From Alphaproteobacteria bacterium (GTDB taxonomy: Bacteria; Pseudomonadota; Alphaproteobacteria; UBA6615), in NCBI GenBank assembly GCA_039980135.1, contig JBDXCV010000009.1, positions 319,854 to 383,853 on the forward strand: a DNA stretch of 64,000 nucleotides, written 5' to 3'. Under the pieces are notes generated by a model, which was not told where the DNA came from, ran no database searches, and was given only the letters and a program-made list of their open reading frames with translations. A program made the position numbers and the translations under genes. Shown here piece by piece: positions 9,642 through 18,233 of the stretch. Each line of letters opens with the position of its first letter. Position 1 is the first letter of the stretch.

Positions 9642-10922
9642 TCAATGGTTGCGCCCACGAACCAGATGTTGGGCGGCCCCGGCCCGCGCACGCACCCTGA
9701 GGGGCGCGTTGCCATCCTGACGCTTGTTTCGCGCCGCCAGATTGATGTTCTGAATATCTTCCGGCTCCATCAGGTCCAGCAGACGATCCAGAAACACGCC
9801 CCCCGGCTTCGCGAGGGCCGCAGCGCAACATAGCCGGTCGCGGATTCGATCCGGAAACACCGGCAAAAGCAGGTCCAGGGTTACATCCTCCTGGTCCCGG
9901 GGCGAAAGCCCGGTGAATATCCGGACCGCGCGTGCGCGCTCGTCACGGTCGTGAAACAGCAACCGCAGCAGCTCACGCCCCGTCATCCAGGGCAATTCAC
10001 CACGCCAGGGGCGGAACCGCGTCAGTCCTTCGCCCGGAGCCTGATCATGATCATGATCATGATCATAATCGTGATCATGCAGCCACAGGCCCGATCGCAG
10101 TGTGAGCGTCTCAACGCGCGCCCCGGACTCCCCAAAGCTCGCCAGCAGCGTCGGCTGGCCAAATCGCATCCGCAGCATCGCGGCCGCCACGATGATGACA
10201 AATGCGACCGTCCAGGGCAGCACCTCAAGGCTGGGCGCCCGGCCGAACCAGAGCGCGTTGTGGTAGGCGGCAAGCAAATGTGACCCGGGATTGAAGCTGG
10301 TAAGAATCCGGCTTGCCGCGAGCGGGATATCGGGAAACTGGTAGAAAACCGGAGATATGATCAGGAGCAACGCAAAGCCCAGGAACACGGGCATCTCCGA
10401 AACGAACCAGCGGTGGGTGCGCATGTAGAGAACCAGCAAAACCAGGAGGAAGTTCCAGAATGCCTGCACACCAACGGCGTACAAACCCCACCAGATGATC
10501 GGGGTGCTGCTGACACCCGAGCCGGTCAACAGCAGGACGGGAATCAACAGACCCATGGACAGCGCAAATATGAGGGTCGGGTGGCCCATGGCAACAATCG
10601 CCGTCGACACGACCGGATATCGCAGGAAAGGACGGGAAATCTCTGTGAAGCCTGCCAACCGTGATGCCTGGACGGCGCAGCCGAGCGACCAGCGCACCAC
10701 GATCAGCCCCAGAAGCATGAGGATGAAGCGATCCCATCCCGACAGGGAAAAGATCGTGCTCAGAACCACCGAAAACGCGCCGGCGTAAAGCAGGACATCG
10801 AACACCGACACCAGAAGCAGTGCCATGTTGCGCGTCGAGACGGGAAGAATACGAAACGCGACTGCCGAGCCGGCGACGCGAACGAGATGCTTCAGGTTAC
10901 TGGTACGATCAGCCGTCGTCAT
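9642..10922 (-). CDS. ABC-2 type permease with C-terminal half-ATPase-like domain
   Basis: Of 426 residues, about the first 265 form a polytopic membrane domain resembling polysaccharide-export ABC-2 permeases of the KpsM type, including the late motif SFNPGSHLLAAYHNALWFGR. An Asp/His repeat follows at about residues 281-294. The last ~110 residues resemble the second half of a KpsT-type ATPase: GRELLRLLF, then a position matching the signature and Walker B region (IRDRLCCAAALAKPGGVFLD). No Walker A, signature motif or Walker B glutamate is present, so this domain should not hydrolyse ATP. The start overlaps the end of the upstream glycosyltransferase gene by 14 bases, implying coupling. A functional ATPase partner is not seen nearby. 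Confidence 0.75.
   Translation of the reverse strand: MTTADRTSNLKHLVRVAGSAVAFRILPVSTRNMALLLVSVFDVLLYAGAFSVVLSTIFSLSGWDRFILMLLGLIVVRWSLGCAVQASRLAGFTEISRPFLRYPVVSTAIVAMGHPTLIFALSMGLLIPVLLLTGSGVSSTPIIWWGLYAVGVQAFWNFLLVLLVLYMRTHRWFVSEMPVFLGFALLLIISPVFYQFPDIPLAASRILTSFNPGSHLLAAYHNALWFGRAPSLEVLPWTVAFVIIVAAAMLRMRFGQPTLLASFGESGARVETLTLRSGLWLHDHDYDHDHDHDQAPGEGLTRFRPWRGELPWMTGRELLRLLFHDRDERARAVRIFTGLSPRDQEDVTLDLLLPVFPDRIRDRLCCAAALAKPGGVFLDRLLDLMEPEDIQNINLAARNKRQDGNAPLRVRARAGAAQHLVRGRNH
10042..10080. repeat. Hexanucleotide microsatellite (TGATCA)n inside the permease gene
   Basis: Four near-exact copies of a 6-base unit and two diverged ones stand in tandem. On the minus strand they encode alternating His and Asp (HDHDYDHDHDHD) between the permease and the half-ATPase-like domain. 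A six-base unit changes length without shifting the frame. Confidence 0.8.
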
Positions 10923-11961
10923 CGCTCGACTCGCGCTCCGTCACCGGTCCCCGCTGTGGCTTCGGCGCACCGGCATCCGCAAAGAGGCTGGGCCAACCAC
11001 GATCGCGCCTTTTCGGGCCGCGCAACGCCAACCCGGCGACAACCGCAAGAAAGCGCGCATACACCACCAGCGCGACAAACAGGATAAAGGCCGACGGGTA
11101 ATACTGCGCGAAGTTGCCGCGCACAAAGCGTATCAGCGAGGCATGCTTGTGTGCTTCCACCCGGATCGGAAATTTCCGGCTGCTGATCCCGCCGACATGA
11201 TGGGCAACCGCATCTGGTACGAAGAGAATTTCATGCCCTGATTCCCCCGCGCGCAGGCACCAGTCGAGATCCTCAAAATGCAGGAAATAGCGTTCGTCGA
11301 GCAGCCCCACCTGCTCAATCGTCTCATGGCGAATGAGAATACACGCACCCGACACGCTCTGCACACGGACAACCTCGTCCGGCAGTGCCGCCCCCTGCTG
11401 GTTGAAGCTGCGAAACCGCGGATGGTTCGGCATCAAACGATGCAGACCGATACCCACACAGAAGATCTGCCACGGTGTGGGAATATCCCTGCGGCAACCC
11501 CGCTGCTCGGTCCCGTCCATGTTCAGGATCAACGGCCCCACAGCCCCCGCATCCTCATTCTCGGCAAGCGCGGCGACCAGACGTGCCAGACTGGCATCCT
11601 CGAGAAAACAATCCGGATTCATCAGCAAAACGAGCTCGCCACGCGCCTGCGCAATACCCCGGTTGCAACCGGCGGCGAATCCCAGATTCGACTCCTGTTC
11701 CAGAATGGTCAGCCGCGGGTCCGGGACCCGCGATCGCAGTGTCGAAATGCTGTCATCGCGCGATGCGTTATCCACCACAATACACTCGACAGGCGTGGCG
11801 CTCTGCGCAAACACCGACGCGACGGCGTCGCTCAGGAACGCGCCCGCGTTGTAATTCACGATGACGACGGACACATCAAGCGTCGCTATATCGAGCGAAT
11901 TCGCCCCCGCCTTGTCCGCGTTACGACGACCCGTCTTGCTGTTCTTCTTGGGGCTTCGCAC
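10909..11961 (-). CDS. Glycosyltransferase family 2, rhamnosyltransferase-like
   Basis: The 350-residue protein starts its GT-A domain near residue 30 with VSVVIVNYNAGAFLSDAV, followed by ECIVVDNASRDDS, NRGIAQARGELVLLMNPDC (an NPD form of the metal-binding DxD region) and later FLHFEDLDWCLRAGESG (the ED-W motif). This pattern is typical of dTDP-rhamnosyl and related transferases. A hydrophobic segment near residue 300 may anchor it to the membrane. The start is GTG at 11961. It precedes and overlaps the ABC-2 permease gene, consistent with building a glycan that the transporter exports. The donor sugar is inferred only from general family resemblance. Confidence 0.88.
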   Translation of the reverse strand: MRSPKKNSKTGRRNADKAGANSLDIATLDVSVVIVNYNAGAFLSDAVASVFAQSATPVECIVVDNASRDDSISTLRSRVPDPRLTILEQESNLGFAAGCNRGIAQARGELVLLMNPDCFLEDASLARLVAALAENEDAGAVGPLILNMDGTEQRGCRRDIPTPWQIFCVGIGLHRLMPNHPRFRSFNQQGAALPDEVVRVQSVSGACILIRHETIEQVGLLDERYFLHFEDLDWCLRAGESGHEILFVPDAVAHHVGGISSRKFPIRVEAHKHASLIRFVRGNFAQYYPSAFILFVALVVYARFLAVVAGLALRGPKRRDRGWPSLFADAGAPKPQRGPVTERESSDDDG

Positions 11962-12057
11962 CAGGTGGCTCTCTGAAAAATATCCAAGGGGAGTTCAGGA
12001 CAATTCGGATGCACCATTTTCCCACAAAAGGCGAGCCCGGACCTAATAGGCGACGCC

Positions 12058-12939
12058 TTATGGTTTGCGGACCCAGTCCCGGTATAGCGCCGGCCACGCA
12101 TCCTGCCAGCAACAATAGTGATCCGTGCCCGGCACCGTGACAAACGCGACATCGCCGCCTTCGGCATGCACCCGTTCCGCAAATCGTTTGATAACGAGTT
12201 TCGGGACCAGGCTATCGTCCGCACCGGCGAAATGAACCTGGGGCACGCGCTTGATAGTCTGGACCTGATCGATTGCATCGAGGGAGCGGTCCAACGGAGA
12301 GTAACGGCCGATACGCGTCCACTCGCCATGATCGAGCGGCGCGGCAGCCGTTGCCAGAAACACGACATCCGGGCGTTGACCCGCCAGCAGCGCGGCAATC
12401 ACCCCGCCACCGGAATAACCGTAGAGGCGCACCCGGTCTGCCCCGGATGCCTGAACAATCGCGTCGACGGCAATGTTCATCTCCCTGACCAACTCTGGTG
12501 CGAAACGGGCATTCGTCCAATAGGCATAATTGCACCGGCTCAGGCGTTCGGCTGTCTGGAATTGGCACGGGCGGGCCAGATAGGCCACGTTCGCTGACGG
12601 GTCATGCGCGGCGAGCCGCAAAGACACCGGGTCGCGCGGTGTCGGGTCGCGGGAAACCGTCGTTGCGTCCAGAAACGCGAGACCGTCACCTTCGATGTAG
12701 ATCGAGACCTCGCGTGATGATGGATCGCGGAACCGCTTGTAACCGGTCAGCTCAAACTGGCCCGTCTCGACAAAGAACGGCTCCATCTTGGCACCGGTTG
12801 CAATGTGTGCGGCCACATCGGCGCGTTCGCCGAACACGCCCGTGACGGACTCGCAGCCGGCAAGCACCATCATCACGATGGCGGGTACGAAAAAGGCCCG
12901 CCCTTTCGGGCGGGCCTTTCGGCGCAGTTTGCGCGGCAT
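12058..12939 (-). CDS. Lipoprotein with alpha/beta-hydrolase fold
   Basis: The start chosen is ATG 12939 because it gives a full lipoprotein signal: a basic n-region (MPRKLRRKARPKGR), a hydrophobic core, and lipobox LAGC. The mature part has a nucleophile elbow GYSGGG, an acid in AGADDSLVP and a histidine in PGTDHYCCW, the usual order of a Ser-Asp-His hydrolase. It is likely an envelope-anchored hydrolase of unknown substrate. The start lies two bases after the stop of the outer-membrane barrel gene, and the codons for the basic n-region coincide with a perfect intrinsic terminator on the same strand. Four or more cysteines suggest disulfides in the periplasm. Confidence 0.78.
   Translation of the reverse strand: MPRKLRRKARPKGRAFFVPAIVMMVLAGCESVTGVFGERADVAAHIATGAKMEPFFVETGQFELTGYKRFRDPSSREVSIYIEGDGLAFLDATTVSRDPTPRDPVSLRLAAHDPSANVAYLARPCQFQTAERLSRCNYAYWTNARFAPELVREMNIAVDAIVQASGADRVRLYGYSGGGVIAALLAGQRPDVVFLATAAAPLDHGEWTRIGRYSPLDRSLDAIDQVQTIKRVPQVHFAGADDSLVPKLVIKRFAERVHAEGGDVAFVTVPGTDHYCCWQDAWPALYRDWVRKP
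12890..12916 (-). terminator. Intrinsic terminator inside the lipoprotein coding start
   Basis: On the minus strand the sequence is GGCCCGCCC-GAAA-GGGCGGGCC followed by TTTTT. The 9-bp perfect GC stem, GAAA loop and T-tract form a textbook terminator. It lies 25-50 bases downstream of the barrel gene stop but inside codons 9-17 of the lipoprotein gene, so it can end barrel transcription while being translated in the next gene. Confidence 0.85.
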
Positions 12940-12940
12940 A

Positions 12941-14056
12941 TCAGAACCTGAGACGCAATGTTGCGGACAGGGAGTAGGCCGAGAAGTTCTCACGTGCCAG
13001 AGCGGTTGTGCCGGCAAGAGTACCGGTCGCCCGTTCTGACAACTGGACCGAAGCACCCGCACCCAGGGTCGCACCGACGTCATCCTCGGGCGGCCGCGTT
13101 GCAGCGTCGAGGGCGGAGTAATCCGCGCCGACGAAGTCATACTCGCCCTGGATCGAAAGATAGGGGATGAATTTCGGGTTTTTCACATAGTCGATCCGGC
13201 CACCGAAATTCACCTGGCCCAGCTGGGAATCACCCGCCGGGACATCGACACCACCGGTGCCCGATTCCGTGTAACCGTCATTGCTGGATTCAAACCAGAG
13301 GAGCCCCGCCTTCGGTGCAATGGCGAAGTTCGAGTGACGCAGAAGATAGGTGAGGTTCGACGCAACGAAATACTTCGATGAATCGTAGTTGCCCGTGATT
13401 GCGCCGTTCGCACGCGTCGCATCGTTCTCGGTCATGCCATAGCCGGCCACGACGTCCAGAAGCAGGTTTCTGTTCTTGCCAAGAATGGCAACGAAATACG
13501 GTGCAACGGTAAGGCCTTCGCTATCCAGCGAGCCGTCGTTAAAGGTCAGTGTCGTTTCCGTGAACTCACCCGATACCGACAGGCCGCCGATCAGGCGGTC
13601 CGTGAACAGCCAGTCGGCGCCCGCGGAGACCGAGTAGGTGTCGCCATCGGCCTCAATCGCCACCGAGTCCTCCTCGAACTTCGAGTAACCGGCATTCAGC
13701 CAAACGGCGAGTTTTCCATCCACGCCACCGGCCGCAGCGCCGCGCGTGAGGGTCTTGAAGCCGTCCTTGCGGTCAAACCTGTATTCAATCTGGCTGGTTT
13801 CCCCGGGGCCACCGCCTGTGTCACCGCCACTCGGAAAGGTGCCGCCCGTCGCTGTCACGAACTGCGCGACCGTCCCAGTCACACCGGTCTGGGTCGTCTG
13901 AACGGTGTTCTTGGTCGTGGCCGTGGTCGCTGCCTGGGTCGTGTCACTGTTCGACGTTCCGGTCGTCTTGTTCGTCGCCGCCCAGCTTGACGTGCCCGCG
14001 AGTGCGAGAACAGGCAGCGCAATTGCCATTGCACCAAACGTGTTTATGAATTTCAT
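12941..14056 (-). CDS. Outer-membrane beta-barrel protein, autotransporter-domain-like
   Basis: Starting at ATG 14056 gives a signal peptide (MKFINTFGAMAIALPVLALA, cleavage near SSWAA). A Thr/Gln-rich low-complexity linker covers about residues 28-60, followed by a ~290-residue region of alternating amphipathic strands with many Gly and aromatic residues, ending in LRLRF. A terminal phenylalanine is the usual signal for outer-membrane insertion by the Bam complex. The fold resembles the autotransporter translocator domain, but no long passenger is present, so it may act as a porin-like or structural barrel. A start 18 bases upstream (14074) is possible but less favourable. A strong terminator follows the gene. 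Confidence 0.8.
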   Translation of the reverse strand: MKFINTFGAMAIALPVLALAGTSSWAATNKTTGTSNSDTTQAATTATTKNTVQTTQTGVTGTVAQFVTATGGTFPSGGDTGGGPGETSQIEYRFDRKDGFKTLTRGAAAGGVDGKLAVWLNAGYSKFEEDSVAIEADGDTYSVSAGADWLFTDRLIGGLSVSGEFTETTLTFNDGSLDSEGLTVAPYFVAILGKNRNLLLDVVAGYGMTENDATRANGAITGNYDSSKYFVASNLTYLLRHSNFAIAPKAGLLWFESSNDGYTESGTGGVDVPAGDSQLGQVNFGGRIDYVKNPKFIPYLSIQGEYDFVGADYSALDAATRPPEDDVGATLGAGASVQLSERATGTLAGTTALARENFSAYSLSATLRLRF

Positions 14057-14256
14057 CCGACGATCCAGTACCAACAGTTGGAATTACACAGGTTTTTGTA
14101 CATTCAATACCGTGCCAGAACAACCATATTCGAAGACGATTCGATACACCGAATCGCCTTTAGATGCAATTTTGCAACAGTGTGTTTCTTCGTAATTTAA
14201 CAACCATAACATATGGTTAATGAAACCCGAAAAGCATCCTGGCTGGTCTCACGCAT
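14057..14256. promoter_or_regulatory. AT-rich promoter region upstream of the barrel gene
   Basis: This 200-base gap is clearly richer in A+T than its surroundings. It contains a perfect hairpin CGATTCG-ATACAC-CGAATCG at 14137-14156 and a shorter dyad AACCAT-AACAT-ATGGTT at 14202-14218. No T-tract follows either one. It lies upstream of the barrel gene and downstream of the polymerase-like gene, both on the minus strand, and probably holds the barrel promoter and binding sites. Confidence 0.45.
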
Positions 14257-16275
14257 TTAACCTTCCGGTTCGCGCACGACGGCAACCGCATGTTGACGAA
14301 TTTGGGCCTGAAGTTCCTCGGGTATCTCAAGAACCTGCGTGACGCCGAATTCGAGTGCACGCGCGAGCAGAAGCAGGCCCTCCGTACGCCGGTCCTGCTG
14401 TTCCGCGCGAAGCAGAATTGTTCCCAGATACCACATACCGATCGGGTCATCCGGGCTGATATCCAACAGCACCCGGGACAGGAGTTCGACTTCTCTCCAG
14501 TTTTCAAGTTCCAGATTCTTTGCGAGGTATCCGATCGCAATATCGAAGCGCCGTGGCACCAGGATCAGCGAACGCGCCAGTTTCTGCGGCCAGTTCTCGA
14601 GCGAGCCTTCGTATCGTCTTCGAAGCGAGCCTGCCTCACCGCCAAAGGCGACATCGGTTCTGAACGCTTCCATTGCCAATTGCAGCGCCACGGATTGGCT
14701 CGTCGCGGCGCGCGACTGGGCGGAGCAGACATAGGCGTCGATCAATCGCAATGTCTCGGTCGGCGCCTCATCCGCCTGTCCATAGCGTTCGAACGCCGGC
14801 CGGTAGGATGTGATGAGGCCGCGGGCAAGATCCATATCCGCGAACACCGCACTGGCGGGATGGGTTTCACAGGCAAAAGGGCTTTGTGCCCCCCTTGCCT
14901 GAACATCGGCCACCCGCAACCGGACATCATTGTCCCGATCGAACAGCCAGAGCCCCGCGCCGATGAAAATCGCGGCCATCACCGGCAGGAGCATGGCCAC
15001 AGCTCGTGCACCATGGCGCGACAAAACCTGGGACGGGGATGCCGTTCGCCGCGCCGTCACAATGCCCAGCATCAAGGCGCTTGCGCCGACGGTTCCCGCC
15101 AGTTGTCCGCTCAGCGCGCCGATGCCGGCGACCGACGATGCGGCAAATATTGCAACCGGGATGTCCTCACGCCGGGCACACAGAACCACCGCCGCATGGA
15201 TCGCGACAACGCCCAGAACAGCCGGAAAACCGGCACCAAACAGGGCCTCAAGATAGATACTGTGCGCATGGGATGTGCCACGTCCGGGCAAGTCCCAGGC
15301 GGTCCCCCACACCGGCGCGTTGGCGAATAACAGGAAGCGGTCGAATGTCAGCTCGATTTCGCCCCACCCCTGTCCAATCGCAAATATCCAGGGATCCGCC
15401 TCCAGCGCCGTAAACAAGACCTGATTGAGGAGCTTTCGCGAGAGTATCGAAGGCACTTCGACCAACTCGGGCAGGAGCCAGGTTGCAAAGATACCGGCGA
15501 ACGGCGCGAAAAAAATCGCGGCCGCCGCCACCAGACGAACGCGCCATTCCATATTCGGCCAGATACGAATCACCGTGTAAGCGGCGATCCCGGCCGGAAC
15601 CGCAAGAAACGGGATGAGAATCAGGGCCGACAGATTTACCGAGAAAGCCAGCGCCGGGATCATCGCCGCCGCAGACGCCAGGCAACGTCGCTTGAGCGAA
15701 AACTCAGGGGTCAGGAACCACACGCCGACCGCAGCGGGGGCCGCAAGTCCCCCCAACAGATCCAGACTGGTGAAGAAGGATTGCCCCCAGATGACAAAAA
15801 TGAGAGGCGCCCCGGCACCAATGGCAACGAGCACCGCGAGCAGAATACGCATGCGCGCCCGGTCCGGGCCGAGCACCAGCGCCGTCGCGATCAAGATGGC
15901 CAAACCAGCGTATCGAAGAGTTGCTTCGCCGATATCCGTGGTCCCAAAGATCGACAACCATGAATAGTCGGAAAACGGCGCCAGTGCCCCGCTCCACAAT
16001 GCGACGAACAAGCCCGCGAGTACCGCCGGGTGCGTCAGCGCGGCCTCAACGGGATCATGGTCATCGAGCCAGACGAGAACCAGCCCGAGCGCACAAATGC
16101 CGACAGACAGATACAGCGTCATGCTCATCGGGGCCAGGCGCGGCCAAACACCGAGTTCGATCGGCGCGAACGCCGAGAAAATCGAAAGGAGCGACAGCAC
16201 CGCGCCAGCAAGCGCAATGTTTGCGCCCACCGAGCGCAGTAGCGGCCGGGGCGTCGTCTCGCCTACGGCCCCCAC
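14257..16275 (-). CDS. O-antigen ligase/polymerase-like membrane protein with C-terminal helical repeats
   Basis: The 672-residue protein has about 11-12 membrane segments up to residue ~430. The large periplasmic loop ends with GRGTSHAHSIYLEALFGAGF, matching the conserved H-x-H-N-x-Y-L region of the Wzy_C/O-antigen ligase superfamily. The last ~200 residues are soluble and helical with TPR-like spacing (DPIGMWYLGTILLRAEQQ). Such proteins polymerise or ligate glycans in the periplasm. The start is GTG 16275, preceded by GGAGG, and it overlaps the preceding small gene by 13 bases, indicating translational coupling. Ligase and polymerase roles cannot be separated from sequence alone. Confidence 0.82.
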   Translation of the reverse strand: MGAVGETTPRPLLRSVGANIALAGAVLSLLSIFSAFAPIELGVWPRLAPMSMTLYLSVGICALGLVLVWLDDHDPVEAALTHPAVLAGLFVALWSGALAPFSDYSWLSIFGTTDIGEATLRYAGLAILIATALVLGPDRARMRILLAVLVAIGAGAPLIFVIWGQSFFTSLDLLGGLAAPAAVGVWFLTPEFSLKRRCLASAAAMIPALAFSVNLSALILIPFLAVPAGIAAYTVIRIWPNMEWRVRLVAAAAIFFAPFAGIFATWLLPELVEVPSILSRKLLNQVLFTALEADPWIFAIGQGWGEIELTFDRFLLFANAPVWGTAWDLPGRGTSHAHSIYLEALFGAGFPAVLGVVAIHAAVVLCARREDIPVAIFAASSVAGIGALSGQLAGTVGASALMLGIVTARRTASPSQVLSRHGARAVAMLLPVMAAIFIGAGLWLFDRDNDVRLRVADVQARGAQSPFACETHPASAVFADMDLARGLITSYRPAFERYGQADEAPTETLRLIDAYVCSAQSRAATSQSVALQLAMEAFRTDVAFGGEAGSLRRRYEGSLENWPQKLARSLILVPRRFDIAIGYLAKNLELENWREVELLSRVLLDISPDDPIGMWYLGTILLRAEQQDRRTEGLLLLARALEFGVTQVLEIPEELQAQIRQHAVAVVREPEG

Positions 16276-16586
16276 TTGCGCCCCTCCACCCGGCCATGCC
16301 GGTTGAAATGCTCGCGCGCACCGAACACGCCCAGCGTACTGGCAGCACCATATACATCGTCGGCGGCAACATCCGGATTGCGCCGCCAGTACGCCTCGGC
16401 AAGCACCTTTTCACGGACCTGATCGATCGAACCGGCGCGCGCATAGTTGTTGATGATCGTTTGTTGTTCGGCTTGCCGGGCATCAACAAGTGCAGATCCG
16501 GCAAGGCCGACAGCGAAAACAGCCAGTGCGGCGGCAAACAGTGTCAGCCCGGCAAGCTGCCATCGTATCGTTGCGAGCCGCACCAT
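16263..16586 (-). CDS. Small membrane-anchored protein with YWxxNPDVA/HFxxHGRxEGR module
   Basis: The 107-residue product has one N-terminal membrane helix (about residues 9-30) and a short extracytoplasmic part. Its end, AYWRRNPDVAADDV then AREHFNRHGRVEGR, resembles a ~40-residue module that recurs in larger glycosyltransferases and surface proteins (NPDVA...A..HF...G..EGR). Here it stands alone. The ATG shares one base with the stop of the sulfatase-like gene (TAATG), and the gene overlaps the following polymerase-like gene, so the three are translated together. Its role may be to assist the polymerase or hold a glycan; this is inference. Confidence 0.65.
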   Translation of the reverse strand: MVRLATIRWQLAGLTLFAAALAVFAVGLAGSALVDARQAEQQTIINNYARAGSIDQVREKVLAEAYWRRNPDVAADDVYGAASTLGVFGAREHFNRHGRVEGRKWGP

Positions 16587-18229
16587 TACCGCTCCAACTC
16601 CAGTTCGAGCCACGCGCTCCAAGATTCGGATGCCTCGGACGGACGAACCCGGAACCGCACGCTTTTGTAGGGCACCACCCATGTCTCCCAGTATTTCCTG
16701 CTCACGGGGCCGAAATCGTGACGTGTCCCTTCAACCTCCAGCTCCCCCGACAATGAAAGCAGGCCGGTTCCCGCCTGATACTCCACGACATAGCCCGCGT
16801 TCGGATCGCCCGTCCACGCAAGATATGTGGCCTCGGCGATATCCTGATAGCCGATCCGCCGGCTGACTTTTGGCCGCACCCAACTCGGCCCGACACTTCC
16901 GCGCGAAACATCGCCGCCGCCATCGCCGGCCGGCGGCAGCCGGCGGACTGCGAAGTCGCGCAGCAGTTGCGCCGCGATCCGGTCGGCTTCGGCGGGACGC
17001 GGGTTAAGCGCCATGCGCTCTCCCGGGTCACGGGCCAGATCCCATGCCTCGATCCCCGGCGTCGTCGCCGCATCGACGGTCACATGTACTTTCAGATCGC
17101 CCTCGACACCCGCGAGCACGAACGCGTTCACGTTCTCCGGATCGGTCTCGGAAAACCCGGCGCGACTGGAAAAGCCAGCCCAGGCCAGGGCTGAACGCGC
17201 GTCGAACAGGTCCGGTGCCTTGGCCTCAGGCATCGTGCCGAACCCCAACATGGCCGCCAGTGTCGGCGCGATCATGCGATGGTCGGTCGGCCTGTCGACC
17301 ACGGTGCCGGGCGGCACCGGCAGCAGGTCTTTCGGCGCCCAGACAAACATCGGGACCCGCACGATTTCCGCATGCAGATGCCCGGCGCGCGTCGTCGACG
17401 CATGGCCGACATGCCCCCGTTCGAGCAGCTCCTCCCCGTGATCGGCGGTCACGATGAGAACGGTCGTATCGCGCAGACCGGATTGCTCGAAAAACGCCCA
17501 GAATTGCCCAAACCAATTGTCGAAATCATCAATGCCGCCACCATACAGCGCCTCGATCCAGGCCCGGTCGCCTGCGGCGAATGCAACAGCGTCATCGGGA
17601 ATGGCCGGCAAGGTCCGTACCATCTTGCGCCGCGCGGTTTCGGACGGGCCGGCAACGGGAAACTCGGCAAGAATTTCATCTGCCTTCGTCGGGCTATACG
17701 GAAGATGGGTATCGAGATAATGGTGCCAAAGAAAGAACGGCTCCTTCTCTCGCACGCGACCGGCCAGCCAACTTCGCATATCGGCACCAAGTTCATATTG
17801 GAATCCGAGATTGCGAAACAGGTCGATCTGCATGAACGCCTGCAATCCCGCAACGCGCCACCCGCGCGCCGACAGCTGCTCGGTCAGCACATCATATTCC
17901 GGCGGCAGCGAATCGCCGCGTGTGTCGGTGCCTTGCTGGAGCGGCGACACGCCGGTCAGCACCGAGATGATATTGGGTGCCGTCCACGCGGAAACGGCCC
18001 GATGACGGTCGAAGCGGACCCCGGCTTCCGCGGCGGCTAGAAGTCGCGGCATCCCATCCGCGGTCACGGTGTCTGCGCGCCAGCTTTCGACGGTCAGCAC
18101 GATCACGTTGAGCGGCTCTTCACGAACAACGTCGCGAAGCGCGAGCACAAACATCACCGCCAGAACGAACATCGACAGGCCCGGTAGGATCACGTTGCGC
18201 GACAAAAGCGTCTTCCCTTGGTGCGTCAT
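16586..18229 (-). CDS. Sulfatase-superfamily membrane enzyme (alkaline-phosphatase fold)
   Basis: After one N-terminal membrane helix (about residues 12-30) comes a metal-binding start, VIVLTVESWRADT, the nucleophile region SAWTAPNIISVLTG and the late motif TADHGEELLERGHVGH. The position of the formylglycine cysteine in true sulfatases is occupied by Thr (WTAP), as in phosphoethanolamine and phosphoglycerol transferases, so a phospho-group transferase or hydrolase is more likely than a sulfatase. ATG 18229 and GTG 18232 are adjacent start options. Its stop shares a base with the next gene's ATG. It probably modifies the polysaccharide or lipid made by neighbouring products. Confidence 0.78.
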   Translation of the reverse strand: MTHQGKTLLSRNVILPGLSMFVLAVMFVLALRDVVREEPLNVIVLTVESWRADTVTADGMPRLLAAAEAGVRFDRHRAVSAWTAPNIISVLTGVSPLQQGTDTRGDSLPPEYDVLTEQLSARGWRVAGLQAFMQIDLFRNLGFQYELGADMRSWLAGRVREKEPFFLWHHYLDTHLPYSPTKADEILAEFPVAGPSETARRKMVRTLPAIPDDAVAFAAGDRAWIEALYGGGIDDFDNWFGQFWAFFEQSGLRDTTVLIVTADHGEELLERGHVGHASTTRAGHLHAEIVRVPMFVWAPKDLLPVPPGTVVDRPTDHRMIAPTLAAMLGFGTMPEAKAPDLFDARSALAWAGFSSRAGFSETDPENVNAFVLAGVEGDLKVHVTVDAATTPGIEAWDLARDPGERMALNPRPAEADRIAAQLLRDFAVRRLPPAGDGGGDVSRGSVGPSWVRPKVSRRIGYQDIAEATYLAWTGDPNAGYVVEYQAGTGLLSLSGELEVEGTRHDFGPVSRKYWETWVVPYKSVRFRVRPSEASESWSAWLELELER

Positions 18230-18233
18230 CACC

